Assembly: GCF_019468465.1 (NCBI RefSeq)
Contig: NZ_CP080519.1
Location: 6,875,001 to 6,939,000 of the forward strand
Direction of reading: 5' to 3'
Length of the DNA: 64,000 nt
Origin: Amycolatopsis sp. DSM 110486
Lineage (GTDB): Bacteria; Actinomycetota; Actinomycetes; Mycobacteriales; Pseudonocardiaceae
Shown here: piece after piece, positions 1 to 7,822 of the stretch
How the letters are laid out: each line of letters starts with the position of its first letter
How positions within the stretch are numbered: position 1 is the stretch's first letter
Position numbers and translations under genes: made by a program
The notes under the pieces: generated by a model
The model's database searches: none
Told to the model about the DNA's origin: nothing
The model's input: the letters and a program-made list of their open reading frames with translations, nothing else

Positions 1-1
1 G

Positions 2-793
2 CGACGGCCCGGCGACCCGAACTCCGGGGGCGCTCACCGCAAGAGCCTGTTCGCGTCGGTGGAGACCAGCCTGCGGCAGCTGAACACGGACTACATCGAT
101 CTGCTCTTCCTGCACGTGTGGGACTTCACGACACCGGTCGAGGAGATCCTGCGCGGCATGGACGACCTGGTCCGCCACGGCAAGGTCCTGTACGTGGCGA
201 TGTCCAACGCTCCGGCCTGGGAGATCTCGCGCATGCAGGCGATCGCCGACCTGCGCGGCTGGTCGCCGCTGGTCGCGCTGCAGATCGAATACAGCCTCAT
301 CAACCGGGGCGGAGAACGTGACCTGATCCCGATGGCACGCACGATGGGGCTGGGGGTGACCCCGTTCTCACCGCTGGGCGGCGGAGTGCTTTCCGGCAAG
401 TACAGTCGCACCGACCTGACCGCGACGAGCGCTGACTCCGATGAAAGCAACCGCAAGAGCTTCAACGCCGGCTTGGGCATGGTCACCGAACGCACCCTCG
501 CCATCGCCGACGTCGTGCGGGAGGTCGCCGCGGAGGTGGGACACACATCCGCCCAGGTTGCACTGGCGTGGACCCTGCAGAACCCGGGAGTGACGGCACC
601 CGTTGTCGGCGCTCGCACCCCCGAGCAGCTGGTGGGAAATCTGGGCGCCCTGGAGGTCGACTTCACCGCCGATCAGCTGGCCCGCCTCGACAAGGTCAGC
701 GCGATCGACCTCGGCTACCCGCACGACATGCTCGCCAGTGATCACATCCACGCTGCGACCGCAGGCGACCTGAAGATCCAAACCCACCGCTGA
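2..793 (+). CDS. Aldo/keto reductase, 5' end cut off by window
   Basis: The frame is open from base 2, so the gene begins left of the window and only its C-terminal 263 codons are seen. The protein has the TIM-barrel aldo/keto reductase pattern: DYIDLLFLH early on, then the GKVLYVAMSN strand, the LQIEYSL strand and the SPLGGGVLSGKY loop. The C-terminal GARTPEQLVGNLGAL segment is the usual NADPH-binding end. Such enzymes reduce aldehydes or ketones in the cytosol with NADPH. The catalytic Asp/Tyr part lies outside the window. The GTG at 59 is internal and is not the start. No partner gene is visible on this strand. Confidence 0.9.
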   Translation, partial: RRPGDPNSGGAHRKSLFASVETSLRQLNTDYIDLLFLHVWDFTTPVEEILRGMDDLVRHGKVLYVAMSNAPAWEISRMQAIADLRGWSPLVALQIEYSLINRGGERDLIPMARTMGLGVTPFSPLGGGVLSGKYSRTDLTATSADSDESNRKSFNAGLGMVTERTLAIADVVREVAAEVGHTSAQVALAWTLQNPGVTAPVVGARTPEQLVGNLGALEVDFTADQLARLDKVSAIDLGYPHDMLASDHIHAATAGDLKIQTHR

Positions 794-867
794 TACTCGA
801 CATAGCGGTGAGGCAGCACTACCGCCGTACTCTGATGGCGCTCTCTGAAGTGGGCCGGACGCGCTCG

Positions 868-1162
868 CTGAAATGCCCCAGCTGAGGGCTGCAGCGCGAC
901 TGGTGTCAGCGGCGGAGTGTGGCAGCGGCGCCGCGGGCGCCGGCGGGGTCGCCGCAGGCGCCCGTGTCCCGAAGGGCCTGGCGACGCTGGATGCGGGCGT
1001 GGTGCGCTCGACCTCCGGGCGGGCGCCGGTGGTGCGTTTGCACCGGGGTGAGCAGTAGAGCCGGGTCTTGGCTTGCCGGCCGGTGGCCACGAACGCTTCC
1101 CGGCAGATCGGGCAGGTCTTGCGGGTCGCGTTGCAGGTCGGGTCGCGTGGGTCAGGAGGCAT
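868..1162 (-). pseudogene. Possible fragment of a small zinc-ribbon protein
   Basis: Read leftward from an ATG at 1162, the first 45 or so residues contain TCPICREAF followed by LYCSPRCKR. This is the paired-cysteine pattern of the short CPxC...YCSxxC proteins common in actinomycetes. After that the sequence becomes Ala/Pro-rich and runs on antisense into the aldo/keto reductase gene, which is unlikely for a real protein. I read it as a remnant or a very short gene with an uncertain end. No function is proposed. Confidence 0.3.
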
Positions 1163-1329
1163 GCGCGTTCACCGCCTTCCGCGGCTTGTCCAATGTAGAC
1201 TGAAGCGGCCGGAGCCGATAAGATCGGTCCGTCCAGGCCGACGACTGTCGCGCGGTGCAGCAACCGCATCCCGCCAGACCGCAGCCCGGCGTGTCGGGCC
1301 GGAAACACCGATCTTGGAACAGTCCCATT

Positions 1330-1582
1330 TACTCTGTGGGCTGGGATGAATCTGAGCTGAGAGCAGGCGGTAGGCGACGTAGAGCTTCCTGGCGTCGTAG
1401 GCGATGTAGAGGCCGGCGAAGTTTTCGATCATTTCGAGGAGCCATGGGGATTCTGTGGTCTCGCCGGCTTCGCGAGCTCTTTGCGCCCGGTGGGAGCGGC
1501 CAGTCCGCTCGTTCGAGGTCTTCCCTTGGCTTGCGTGTGTGTTCTCCCCGCGCCACTCCGGAAGGAACGGATCGGCGTTCAT
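1330..1582 (-). pseudogene. Remnant of an unknown protein gene
   Basis: On the minus strand a stretch containing SPWLLEMIENFAGLYIAYD and YVAYRLLSAQIHPS reads like authentic protein, resembling the helical C-terminal half of DUF5677-like proteins. Both sides dissolve into basic low-complexity sequence. No intact frame covers a full domain, and 794-1597 otherwise shows no gene. I interpret it as a decayed gene. The family assignment is weak. Confidence 0.3.
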
Positions 1583-1597
1583 CGGGAGGAAGCCGGG

Positions 1598-2290
1598 TCA
1601 CACGCGATCCCTCCGCTCACCGTCCGGCTCGCCGAGCAGTTCCGGGGTGACGTTCTCGTCGTAGCGGTGCAGTGCCAGCGCCCGCGCGTAGCGTTGCGCG
1701 ATCCGGGTCATCACCGGTTCGCCTGGCGCCTCAGTCACGCCGAAGACGGTTCCCTGGTAGTCGAGCGGTTCCATCACCGCGGTGATGCGTTCCCACTGCT
1801 GCGGTGGGATCAGCCGAACCGGGTCACCGCCGGCGAACCAGCCTATCGGCACCGCCGTTCCCGGCGGAACCACGGTGTTCACGTGCACCACGGCCCCGAA
1901 CCCGACATCGGCGCCGGACCCGATGCGCGCGCCGTTGTACAGCATCGCGCCGGTCGCGACTCGCGCGTTGCCTTCCACGACGCAGCCACTGAGGTGAGCG
2001 TGCGGCCCGACCAGGACGTGGTCCCCGAGGCGAACCGGATGGCGCAGGGAGCCGCGCAGCACCGCGTGCTCCATGATCACGCAATGCGCGCCGATCTCGA
2101 CCGGCCCTCCCTCCGCGGTGAGCACGGCGCCGAAGAGGACCCGGCTGTGCGGCCCGACGGTGATATCTCCACACAGCACGGCTGTCGGGGCGATGTACGC
2201 CGACTTGTCGACCCGCGGGTGCCGGTGCTGGTGTTCGATGAAAACCGCGCCGCGGCCCACCGGATGCAGGTAGTCCTCGGGAAATGTCAT
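1598..2290 (-). CDS. Gamma-carbonic-anhydrase-like hexapeptide-repeat protein
   Basis: The protein has 230 residues. It starts at ATG 2290 with GGAGG five bases upstream. The frame continues further upstream but that part is antisense to glutamine synthetase. The body is a left-handed beta-helix of hexapeptide repeats (ITVGPHSRVLFGAVL, VEIGAHCVIMEHAVL, VRLGDHVLVGPHAHL, ARIGSGADVGFGAVV) with His residues spaced as in gamma-class carbonic anhydrase/PaaY/CaiE-type proteins, then a C-terminal helix. Trimeric zinc enzymes of this fold hydrate CO2 or act on CoA thioesters; which applies here is open. It lies 83 bases after glutamine synthetase on the same strand and may be co-transcribed. Confidence 0.85.
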   Translation of the reverse strand: MTFPEDYLHPVGRGAVFIEHQHRHPRVDKSAYIAPTAVLCGDITVGPHSRVLFGAVLTAEGGPVEIGAHCVIMEHAVLRGSLRHPVRLGDHVLVGPHAHLSGCVVEGNARVATGAMLYNGARIGSGADVGFGAVVHVNTVVPPGTAVPIGWFAGGDPVRLIPPQQWERITAVMEPLDYQGTVFGVTEAPGEPVMTRIAQRYARALALHRYDENVTPELLGEPDGERRDRV

Positions 2291-2373
2291 CGCGGCCTCC
2301 GATCGGTGGGGAAGATCGGTACCGGCGGCGGCGAAAGCCGGGTCCGATCCCGGTTGTTCAGCGTCGTAACCCC

Positions 2374-3798
2374 TCACACGTCGTAGTACAAAGCGAATTC
2401 GAACGGGTGCGGGCGCAGCCGCAGCGGGTCGATTTCGTGTTCCCGCTTGAAGTCGATCCAGGTCTCGATCACGTCCGGAGTGAACACGCCACCTCTGAGG
2501 AGGAACTCGTGGTCGGTTTCCAACCGGTCGATCACAGCCTCCAGAGACCCGGGTACCTGGGCGACGTCGCGGGCTTCGTCGGGTGGCAGTTCGTAGAGGT
2601 CCTTGTCGATCGGCGGCGCCGGTTCGGTCTTGTTGTGGATCCCGTCGAGGCCGGCCATCAGCATGGCGGCGAACGCGAGGTAGGGGTTGCCCGAGGAATC
2701 GGGGCAGCGGAATTCGATGCGCTTGGCCTTGGGGCTGGCGCCGGTGATCGGGATTCGGACGCAGGCGGAGCGGTTGCGCTGGGAGTACACGAGGTTGATC
2801 GGTGCCTCGTAGCCGGGGACGAGGCGGTGGTAGGAGTTCATCGTCGGGTTGGTGAAGGCCAGCAGGCTCGGCGCGTGGTGCAGGATGCCGCCGACGTAGT
2901 GGCGCCCGATGTCGGACAGGCCGCCGTAACCGGTCTCGTCGTAGAACAGGGGCCCGTTCTCGTCCCACAGGGATTGGTGGCAGTGCATGCCGGAGCCGTT
3001 GTCGCCGAAGAGCGGTTTGGGCATGAAAGTGACGGTCTTGCCGGCCGCCCAGGCGGTGTTCTTCACGATGTACTTGAACAGCTGCAGGTCGTCGGCGGCG
3101 TGCAGGAGGGTGTTGAACTTGTAGTTGACCTCGGCCTGGCCGCCGCTGCCGACCTCGTGGTGCGCCTTCTCCACGACGATCCCGACGCCGGCCAAGTTGC
3201 GCACCATCTCATCACGCAGGTCGGCGTAGTGATCCCGTGGTGGGACGGGGAAGTAGCCGCCCTTGTACGGCGTTTTGTAGCCCTGGTTCCCGCCGGCTTC
3301 GTCGGCGCCTGTGTTCCACCAGCCCTCGATCGAGTCGACCTCGTGGAAGGCGCCGTTCTCCGCGGAGTCGAACCGGACGGAGTCGAAGATGTAGAACTCC
3401 GCTTCCGGCCCGAAGAACGCCCGGTCCGCGATGCTGGATTCGGTGATGTACTGCTCGGCCTTGCGGGCGATGTTGCGCGGGTCGCGGCTGTACGCCTCGT
3501 GCGTGAACGGGTCGTGTACGAAGAAGTTCATCGCGAGCGTCTTCTGGGCTCGGAATGGGTCGACGCGGGCCGTGACCGGGTCGGGAAGCAGCAACATGTC
3601 CGACTCGTGGATCGACTGGAACCCGCGGACCGACGAGCCGTCGAAGGCGAGCCCGTCGGTGAAGGACTCCGCGTCAAAGGAGACGGCCGGGACGGTGAAG
3701 TGCTGCATGATGCCGGGCAGGTCGCAGAACTGGACGTCGATGAACTGGACGTCCTCATCGGCGATGAAGCGGAGGATCTCGTCGGCGTTGGTGAACAT
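2374..3798 (-). CDS. glnA: Type I glutamine synthetase
   Basis: The 474 residues match the usual length of bacterial GSI. It makes glutamine from glutamate, ammonia and ATP as a cytosolic dodecamer. Visible signatures are [10 protein letters not shown] near the N terminus, the metal-binding [22 protein letters not shown], the ammonia/ATP segment [18 protein letters not shown] and [26 protein letters not shown] carries the conserved adenylylation tyrosine (about Tyr402), so GlnE-type control is expected. The protein ends in the typical ALYYDV. The start ATG at 3798 follows AAGGAG and GGAGA. The gamma-CA-like gene lies just downstream. Confidence 0.97.
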   Translation of the reverse strand: MFTNADEILRFIADEDVQFIDVQFCDLPGIMQHFTVPAVSFDAESFTDGLAFDGSSVRGFQSIHESDMLLLPDPVTARVDPFRAQKTLAMNFFVHDPFTHEAYSRDPRNIARKAEQYITESSIADRAFFGPEAEFYIFDSVRFDSAENGAFHEVDSIEGWWNTGADEAGGNQGYKTPYKGGYFPVPPRDHYADLRDEMVRNLAGVGIVVEKAHHEVGSGGQAEVNYKFNTLLHAADDLQLFKYIVKNTAWAAGKTVTFMPKPLFGDNGSGMHCHQSLWDENGPLFYDETGYGGLSDIGRHYVGGILHHAPSLLAFTNPTMNSYHRLVPGYEAPINLVYSQRNRSACVRIPITGASPKAKRIEFRCPDSSGNPYLAFAAMLMAGLDGIHNKTEPAPPIDKDLYELPPDEARDVAQVPGSLEAVIDRLETDHEFLLRGGVFTPDVIETWIDFKREHEIDPLRLRPHPFEFALYYDV

Positions 3799-4537
3799 GT
3801 TCTCCTGTCTCCTTCGCGGTATCGAGGACGGATTGCGGCGGGCTCAGGACACCAGGACGACGCCGCCGATCGCGATGGGCTGCCACCAGGCGGGTTTCGG
3901 CAGTCCGGTGGGCGCCGGCGGATCGACGCAGGCGCGGAGAGCCATCCCGGGTGGGCCGCCGAGCGGCATGGCCGGACTTGTCATGGGCGCGCACCCCAAC
4001 CTGTATTGCTGGGATCGTGGACCAGGTAGGGACCGTTGGCGGCCGAAGCCGCGGTTCGGGTCCGGCGAGCCCCACCGCCGGGCGCAGTTGCGCTGGGGAA
4101 TGAGTTTACTGCACATCGAGGACGCCTACGGTGAGCTTGGCGAACCTCTTCTTCCAACGCAGCACAGTATTGCTGTGCGGCCTGGAACTACCCACTGACA
4201 CCGACCCGGATAACCGTCCTCGCCCGGAAAATTGAGAATCTCCAACGGGACGTCGCACCACACCGGCGAATGTGCGCGACGTCCGGCGTCAGACTGCCGC
4301 TCCACCGCCGGCAGCGGGCGGGCATCCGCCCCGAGCCCGGTCAGGACCACGGCTCGGGACATCGGGAGTTCCTCTCGTAGTCGCGTGAGTTCACTGCCTG
4401 CACCACGTGTCATACCGGGGTCGGGATCGGGGTGCCGTCGTTGCAGTAGGTCGTCAGGCGGACCGTGCGGGTTCGGCTCGGCGGGTCGAGCACGCTCGTT
4501 TGCGGCTGCCGTTCGGGCCCGTCGCAAGGGAGGTCGG
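3799..4537. other. Gene-poor stretch upstream of glnA
   Basis: No intact gene is visible in about 740 bases. The part next to 3799 should hold the glnA promoter. The middle has an IS630-like HTH remnant (listed separately), including a short dyad GCACAG-N5-CTGTGC near 4160. A 79-codon minus frame beginning MSRAVVLTGLG at 4362 has a weak ribosome site but no recognisable continuation. Confidence 0.5.
4106..4200 (-). pseudogene. IS630-like transposase helix-turn-helix remnant
   Basis: One minus-strand frame reads SSRPHSNTVLRWKKRFAKL, then TVGVLDVQ and a stop. The pattern NTVLRWKKRFAKL...GVLD is typical of the recognition helix and linker in IS630-family transposases (commonly TVxxWRxRFxxxGxxGLxD). 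Nothing else of the transposase is intact and no terminal repeats are recognisable. It is probably a decayed insertion sequence. Confidence 0.4.
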
Positions 4538-5617
4538 TCACGGCCGAAGCCTGTTGTTCTCGGGCGGGGTCAGGCCCCGTCGGATCTGGCTGTCGGCGGT
4601 TGCCACGATCGTCTCGGTGACATCCCGGGGCTTCCAGTCCAGCATCGTGCGGGCCTTTTCATTGCTGATGACCGGGATCCGGCCTTGAAGGGCCGCGGCG
4701 TCCCGCAGGGCCGGCTGTGTCTTCGCGGCCTCGTGTACCTGCTCAAGGGTCAGTTCGACGGTAGGCAGCATGGCGGCTGCGGCGGGGAAGTGCTCACGCA
4801 GGATCTGTGCCATTTGGAAGAAGCTGATCGACGCTCCGCTCACGGCGATGAAGCGCTCGCCCGCCGCGTTCGGGTGCAGCATGGCCCGCAGATGCAGGTC
4901 CACGACGTCACGTACGTCGACGACGCCGAAGTACATGATCGGCACCGAGGGCATCTGCCCGGTCAGCATGCCTCTGACCAGGCCCACCGAGCCGGACGGG
5001 CGGGTGCCCAGTTGGGGGCCGAAAATGCCGGTGGGGTTGACGACGGTCAGCTCGATGTCTTCGTGGGTGTCGACGTAGTTCCAGGCCGCACGTTCGGCGA
5101 GGACCTTCGACTTGTGGTAGGCGGGCAGGCCCTCGGTGTCCGGGTCGGTCCAGTCCGCCTCCGAGTAGTGGTTGTCGGGCTTCACCGTGTATCCGACTGC
5201 GGCGTACGAGGACGTCATCACGATCCGCGTTACCCCGGCCTTTCGGGCCGCGGAGATGACCCGCAGCGCACCGTCACGGGCGGGGATGATGAGTTCGTCC
5301 TCGGTCTCGGGCGCAGTGGTGGGGAAGGGCGACGCGTGGTGCAGTACGTGACTGACGCCGCGCATGGGTTCCTCCCAGCCCTCGTCGGCGCTGAGGTTGG
5401 CGACAGCGAACTCCAGCCGATCCGCCGGATCCACCTCGGCTTGCTGGAGGGCTGCGAGTACCGCGGCCTCCTGTCCGGACTCCCGAACCGTCACGCGGGT
5501 CTGATACCCCTCGTGCAGCAGCCGGGCGATCGAGTGTCCGCCGACGAAACCGGTACCGCCGGTGACCAGTACTGTCCCGCGTTCGAGGTTGGAGACGGTG
5601 AGATCGTCTGTGCTCAT
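4538..5617 (-). CDS. NAD(P)-dependent extended SDR, dihydroflavonol-reductase type
   Basis: The protein has 359 residues. The Rossmann motif TGGTGFVGG lies at about residues 19-27. The catalytic YHKSK is near residue 170, after the MTSSYAAVGY serine strand. VNPTGIFGP is typical of the DFR/cinnamoyl-CoA/aldehyde reductase branch of extended SDRs. The likely role is NADPH reduction of an aldehyde or ketone in the cytosol; the substrate is unknown. It begins 14 bases after the MerR regulator on the same strand, so the two probably form one transcript, with the reductase as the regulated output. Confidence 0.88.
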   Translation of the reverse strand: MSTDDLTVSNLERGTVLVTGGTGFVGGHSIARLLHEGYQTRVTVRESGQEAAVLAALQQAEVDPADRLEFAVANLSADEGWEEPMRGVSHVLHHASPFPTTAPETEDELIIPARDGALRVISAARKAGVTRIVMTSSYAAVGYTVKPDNHYSEADWTDPDTEGLPAYHKSKVLAERAAWNYVDTHEDIELTVVNPTGIFGPQLGTRPSGSVGLVRGMLTGQMPSVPIMYFGVVDVRDVVDLHLRAMLHPNAAGERFIAVSGASISFFQMAQILREHFPAAAAMLPTVELTLEQVHEAAKTQPALRDAAALQGRIPVISNEKARTMLDWKPRDVTETIVATADSQIRRGLTPPENNRLRP

Positions 5618-5631
5618 TTTTGTTCGGTCCT

Positions 5632-6087
5632 TCAGTGTGTGAATTGTTCAAGTACGCGCATGATCGCTGCGCCCGCGCGCTTCTCGGCGGTGGCGTCCCC
5701 ACGGACCCGGGCGTCCCACAGATCCGCCTTTCGCCGCAGATACGTCAGGCGCAGCTGAAGCTGCTCAATGTCAGCGGCCAGCTTTTCCGCCTGCGAGGCG
5801 AACAGATCCCGCTGATCGGCCGCCGCGGAGTCTCCGCGGGCGAGCAGGTCCAGGTAGCGGCGCATCCCACTGACCGTCACTCCCGCCGAACGCAGGCAAG
5901 ACAGTGCCTCGACGCGGGCCGCAGTCGCCGGCTCGTACCGGCGATGACCACTGGACTCGTCCCGGGCGACCGCTCCGAGCAGGCCGATCTTCTCGTAGTA
6001 GCGAAGCGTGGGCTCACTGAAACCCGACCGTCGCGCCATCTCCTGAACGGTCAGACCCGCTGCTTGCTCTCCGGTCGCTGCTGCCAT
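5632..6087 (-). CDS. MerR-family transcriptional regulator
   Basis: The protein has 151 residues. It carries the MerR winged helix: LTVQEMARRSGFSEPTLRYYEKIGLL, then SGHRRYEPATAARV, with a C-terminal dimerisation coiled coil (about residues 75-125). No conserved cysteine metal site is present, so the effector is probably organic. The start ATG 6087 is preceded by GGAGG. The gene is first in a two-gene unit with the reductase downstream. A direct/inverted repeat between 6104 and 6125 just upstream is the likely autoregulatory site. Confidence 0.9.
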   Translation of the reverse strand: MAAATGEQAAGLTVQEMARRSGFSEPTLRYYEKIGLLGAVARDESSGHRRYEPATAARVEALSCLRSAGVTVSGMRRYLDLLARGDSAAADQRDLFASQAEKLAADIEQLQLRLTYLRRKADLWDARVRGDATAEKRAGAAIMRVLEQFTH

Positions 6088-6103
6088 GGGGGAAGCCTCC
6101 GAT

Positions 6104-6125
6104 ACTTGAAGCGCTTGAAGTCAAG
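6104..6125. promoter_or_regulatory. Probable MerR operator/promoter
   Basis: Just upstream of the MerR gene there are two direct copies of CTTGAAG two bases apart (6105-6111 and 6114-6120). They overlap the perfect dyad CTTGA-AG-TCAAG (6114-6125) and the palindrome AAGCGCTT. On the minus strand this includes a TTGACT -35-like element, as in MerR-controlled promoters. Binding is inferred. Confidence 0.55.
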
Positions 6126-6444
6126 CCCACACATAGATCAATGGGACGCATGTCACCGATCAACAACGTCCATGGTCACTACACCTAGCTCCGGCGCACT
6201 CGGGGGATGAGGGCGGAGATTCGCGGCTCAGGCATCCAACCACCGCTTGACCGGCGCCAGCTTCCGGCTAATCCGACATATCGGCTGGAGATGGCGGTGT
6301 GGAGAGTTGTACGCACTCCGTCGGAGTGTCTGCTCGACGAAGTCGGACGCTGGGGGATGAATCCCCGGAAATCTCGGCGTGGCGCTTGCTTTGTGCAGGG
6401 ATCCGATGATGCGTCCCGGATCGGCAGTTGCCGGAGACCGGTGG

Positions 6445-6473
6445 TTGACACCTTTTTAGATAACCGCTATCTA
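6445..6473 (+). promoter_or_regulatory. Promoter with overlapping operator for the PadR/ABC operon
   Basis: A consensus -35 TTGACA (6445-6450) is followed after exactly 17 bases by TATCTA (6468-6473). The -10 is also the right arm of the perfect dyad TAGATA-ACCGC-TATCTA (6457-6473). A repressor bound there would cover the -10 and spacer. It lies about 30 bases before the PadR start codon, which fits autorepression by PadR. Confidence 0.65.
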
Positions 6474-6500
6474 TTGCGGTACCGCAGGGGAGGACGGGTC

Positions 6501-7043
6501 GTGCAGGACGTGGTGCTGGCGTTGCTGGCCAAGGAGCCGTCGCACGGGTATGACCTGCGCCGCCGGCTGGTGGCGGCGCTGGGACCGCTGGGGGAGACGC
6601 TGAACGTGGGGCAGGTCTACGTGACGCTCGCGCGGCTCGAGAAGGCGGGCCTGGTCGTGCAGGACCGCGAGGACGCGCCGGTGCGCGGCCCGCGGCGCAA
6701 GGTGTACGCGCTGACGGCGGCCGGGCAGGAGCGGGTGACCGCGTGGATGGGCGAGAGTGCCGGGCCGAGAGCGGACGTGCCGGAGTTCCACCTGAAGCTC
6801 GTGGCCGCCGCCGAGTCGGGCCTGGCCGATCCGCTCGCGCTGGTGGATGCGCGGCGGCGCGAGCTGATGCGCAGCCTTGCCGAGGCCCAGCAGGCCAGCC
6901 TCGATCACGACCCGAACTCGGAGGCCGGACTGCTCCTGGAGGGCGTCGCCCTGCGGTTGCAGGCCGATCTGCGCTGGCTGGAGGCGTGTGAGCGGACCTG
7001 GGCCGCCCGCGCCACGCGGGGGAAAGACGGAGGAAACGGATGA
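6501..7043 (+). CDS. PadR-family transcriptional regulator
   Basis: The protein has 180 residues from GTG 6501, which has GGGGAGGA seven bases upstream. An in-frame ATG at 6207 is rejected because it would place the promoter and operator inside the coding region. The N-terminal winged helix reads VVLALLAKEPSHGYDLRRRL, then GQVYVTLARLEKAGLV and GPRRKVYALTAAGQE, the PadR/Vinculin_b signature. A C-terminal helical domain follows. It overlaps the ABC ATPase by four bases (ATGA), so it most likely represses its own operon and the exporter behind it, released by a compound that the exporter handles. Confidence 0.92.
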   Translation: MQDVVLALLAKEPSHGYDLRRRLVAALGPLGETLNVGQVYVTLARLEKAGLVVQDREDAPVRGPRRKVYALTAAGQERVTAWMGESAGPRADVPEFHLKLVAAAESGLADPLALVDARRRELMRSLAEAQQASLDHDPNSEAGLLLEGVALRLQADLRWLEACERTWAARATRGKDGGNG

Positions 7044-7819
7044 CGAGAGACGGTCGGCTGGTCAGCGGCCGCGCACCGCGGGAGAGCGGCCGGCCCGGGG
7101 TGGTGCGCGCGGTCGGTCTGTCGCGGGCGTATGGACAGGGCAAGAGCGTGGTGCGCGCCGTCGACGCGGTCGACCTCGACGTGCCCGGCGGGCAGATGCT
7201 CGCCGTGACCGGTCCCAGCGGCTGCGGCAAATCGACCCTTCTGCAGCTGCTCGGCGGTCTCGACCGGCCGACCGGCGGCGAGGTGTGGCTCGGCGGCCGG
7301 CGCATCGACCACCTCGGCGAGCGGGCGCTGGCCCGGCTGCGGCGCCGCGCCATCGGCTTCGTCTTCCAGTCCTTCCACCTGATGGACGAGCTGAGCGCGG
7401 TGGAGAACGTCGAGCTGGCGGCGCTGCTCGCCGGCGCCTCGCCTCGGGCGGCCCGCACCCGTGCCACCGGGCTCCTCGAGCGGGTCGGACTCGCCAACCG
7501 GGCCCGGCACCTGCCCTCGGAGCTGTCGGGCGGGCAGCGACAGCGGGTCGCGATCGCCCGTGCGCTGGTCAATGAGCCGCTGGTGGTCTTCGCAGACGAG
7601 CCCACCGGAAACCTCGACAGCACCGCGACCCGGGACATCCTGCGGCTCTTCGGCGAACTGCGCGCCGCCCGCCAGACCCTGGTCGTGGTCACCCACGACG
7701 AGCGCGTCGCCGCCACGGCGGACCGCGTCGTCGCCCTGCGCGACGGAACGCTGCTCGACGACACCCGCCTGGACGGCGGCACCCGACCGCTCGGCGCGCT
7801 CCTGAGCTGGGAGGGCTGA
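7040..7819 (+). CDS. ABC transporter ATPase, MacB/LolD type
   Basis: The protein has 259 residues. The Walker A GPSGCGKST is at about residues 58-66, with Q-loop FQSFHLMDELSAVENV, signature LSGGQRQRVAIARAL, Walker B LVVFADEPTGNLDS and the H-loop VVVTHDE. The DEPTGNLDS form is characteristic of the MacB/LolD/FtsE class that pairs with FtsX-type permeases. The ATG overlaps the PadR stop, and the permease follows three bases after the stop. It energises the membrane protein next door. Probable role: export or mechanotransmission of a peptide, lipid or drug. Confidence 0.93.
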   Translation: MTRDGRLVSGRAPRESGRPGVVRAVGLSRAYGQGKSVVRAVDAVDLDVPGGQMLAVTGPSGCGKSTLLQLLGGLDRPTGGEVWLGGRRIDHLGERALARLRRRAIGFVFQSFHLMDELSAVENVELAALLAGASPRAARTRATGLLERVGLANRARHLPSELSGGQRQRVAIARALVNEPLVVFADEPTGNLDSTATRDILRLFGELRAARQTLVVVTHDERVAATADRVVALRDGTLLDDTRLDGGTRPLGALLSWEG

Positions 7820-7822
7820 GCC

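Noticed and set aside
2284-4029. A 581-codon plus-strand frame
   Set aside because: Antisense to glutamine synthetase, whose motifs leave no doubt about the coding strand.
4126-4362. Small minus-strand gene starting MSRAVVLTGLG
   Set aside because: The opening resembles an oxidoreductase N terminus but nothing recognisable follows, and it shares DNA with the IS630-like remnant in another frame.
6207-6500. Extended N terminus of the PadR protein from ATG 6207
   Set aside because: It would include the consensus promoter and operator; the residues show no family similarity, and GTG 6501 has a good ribosome site.
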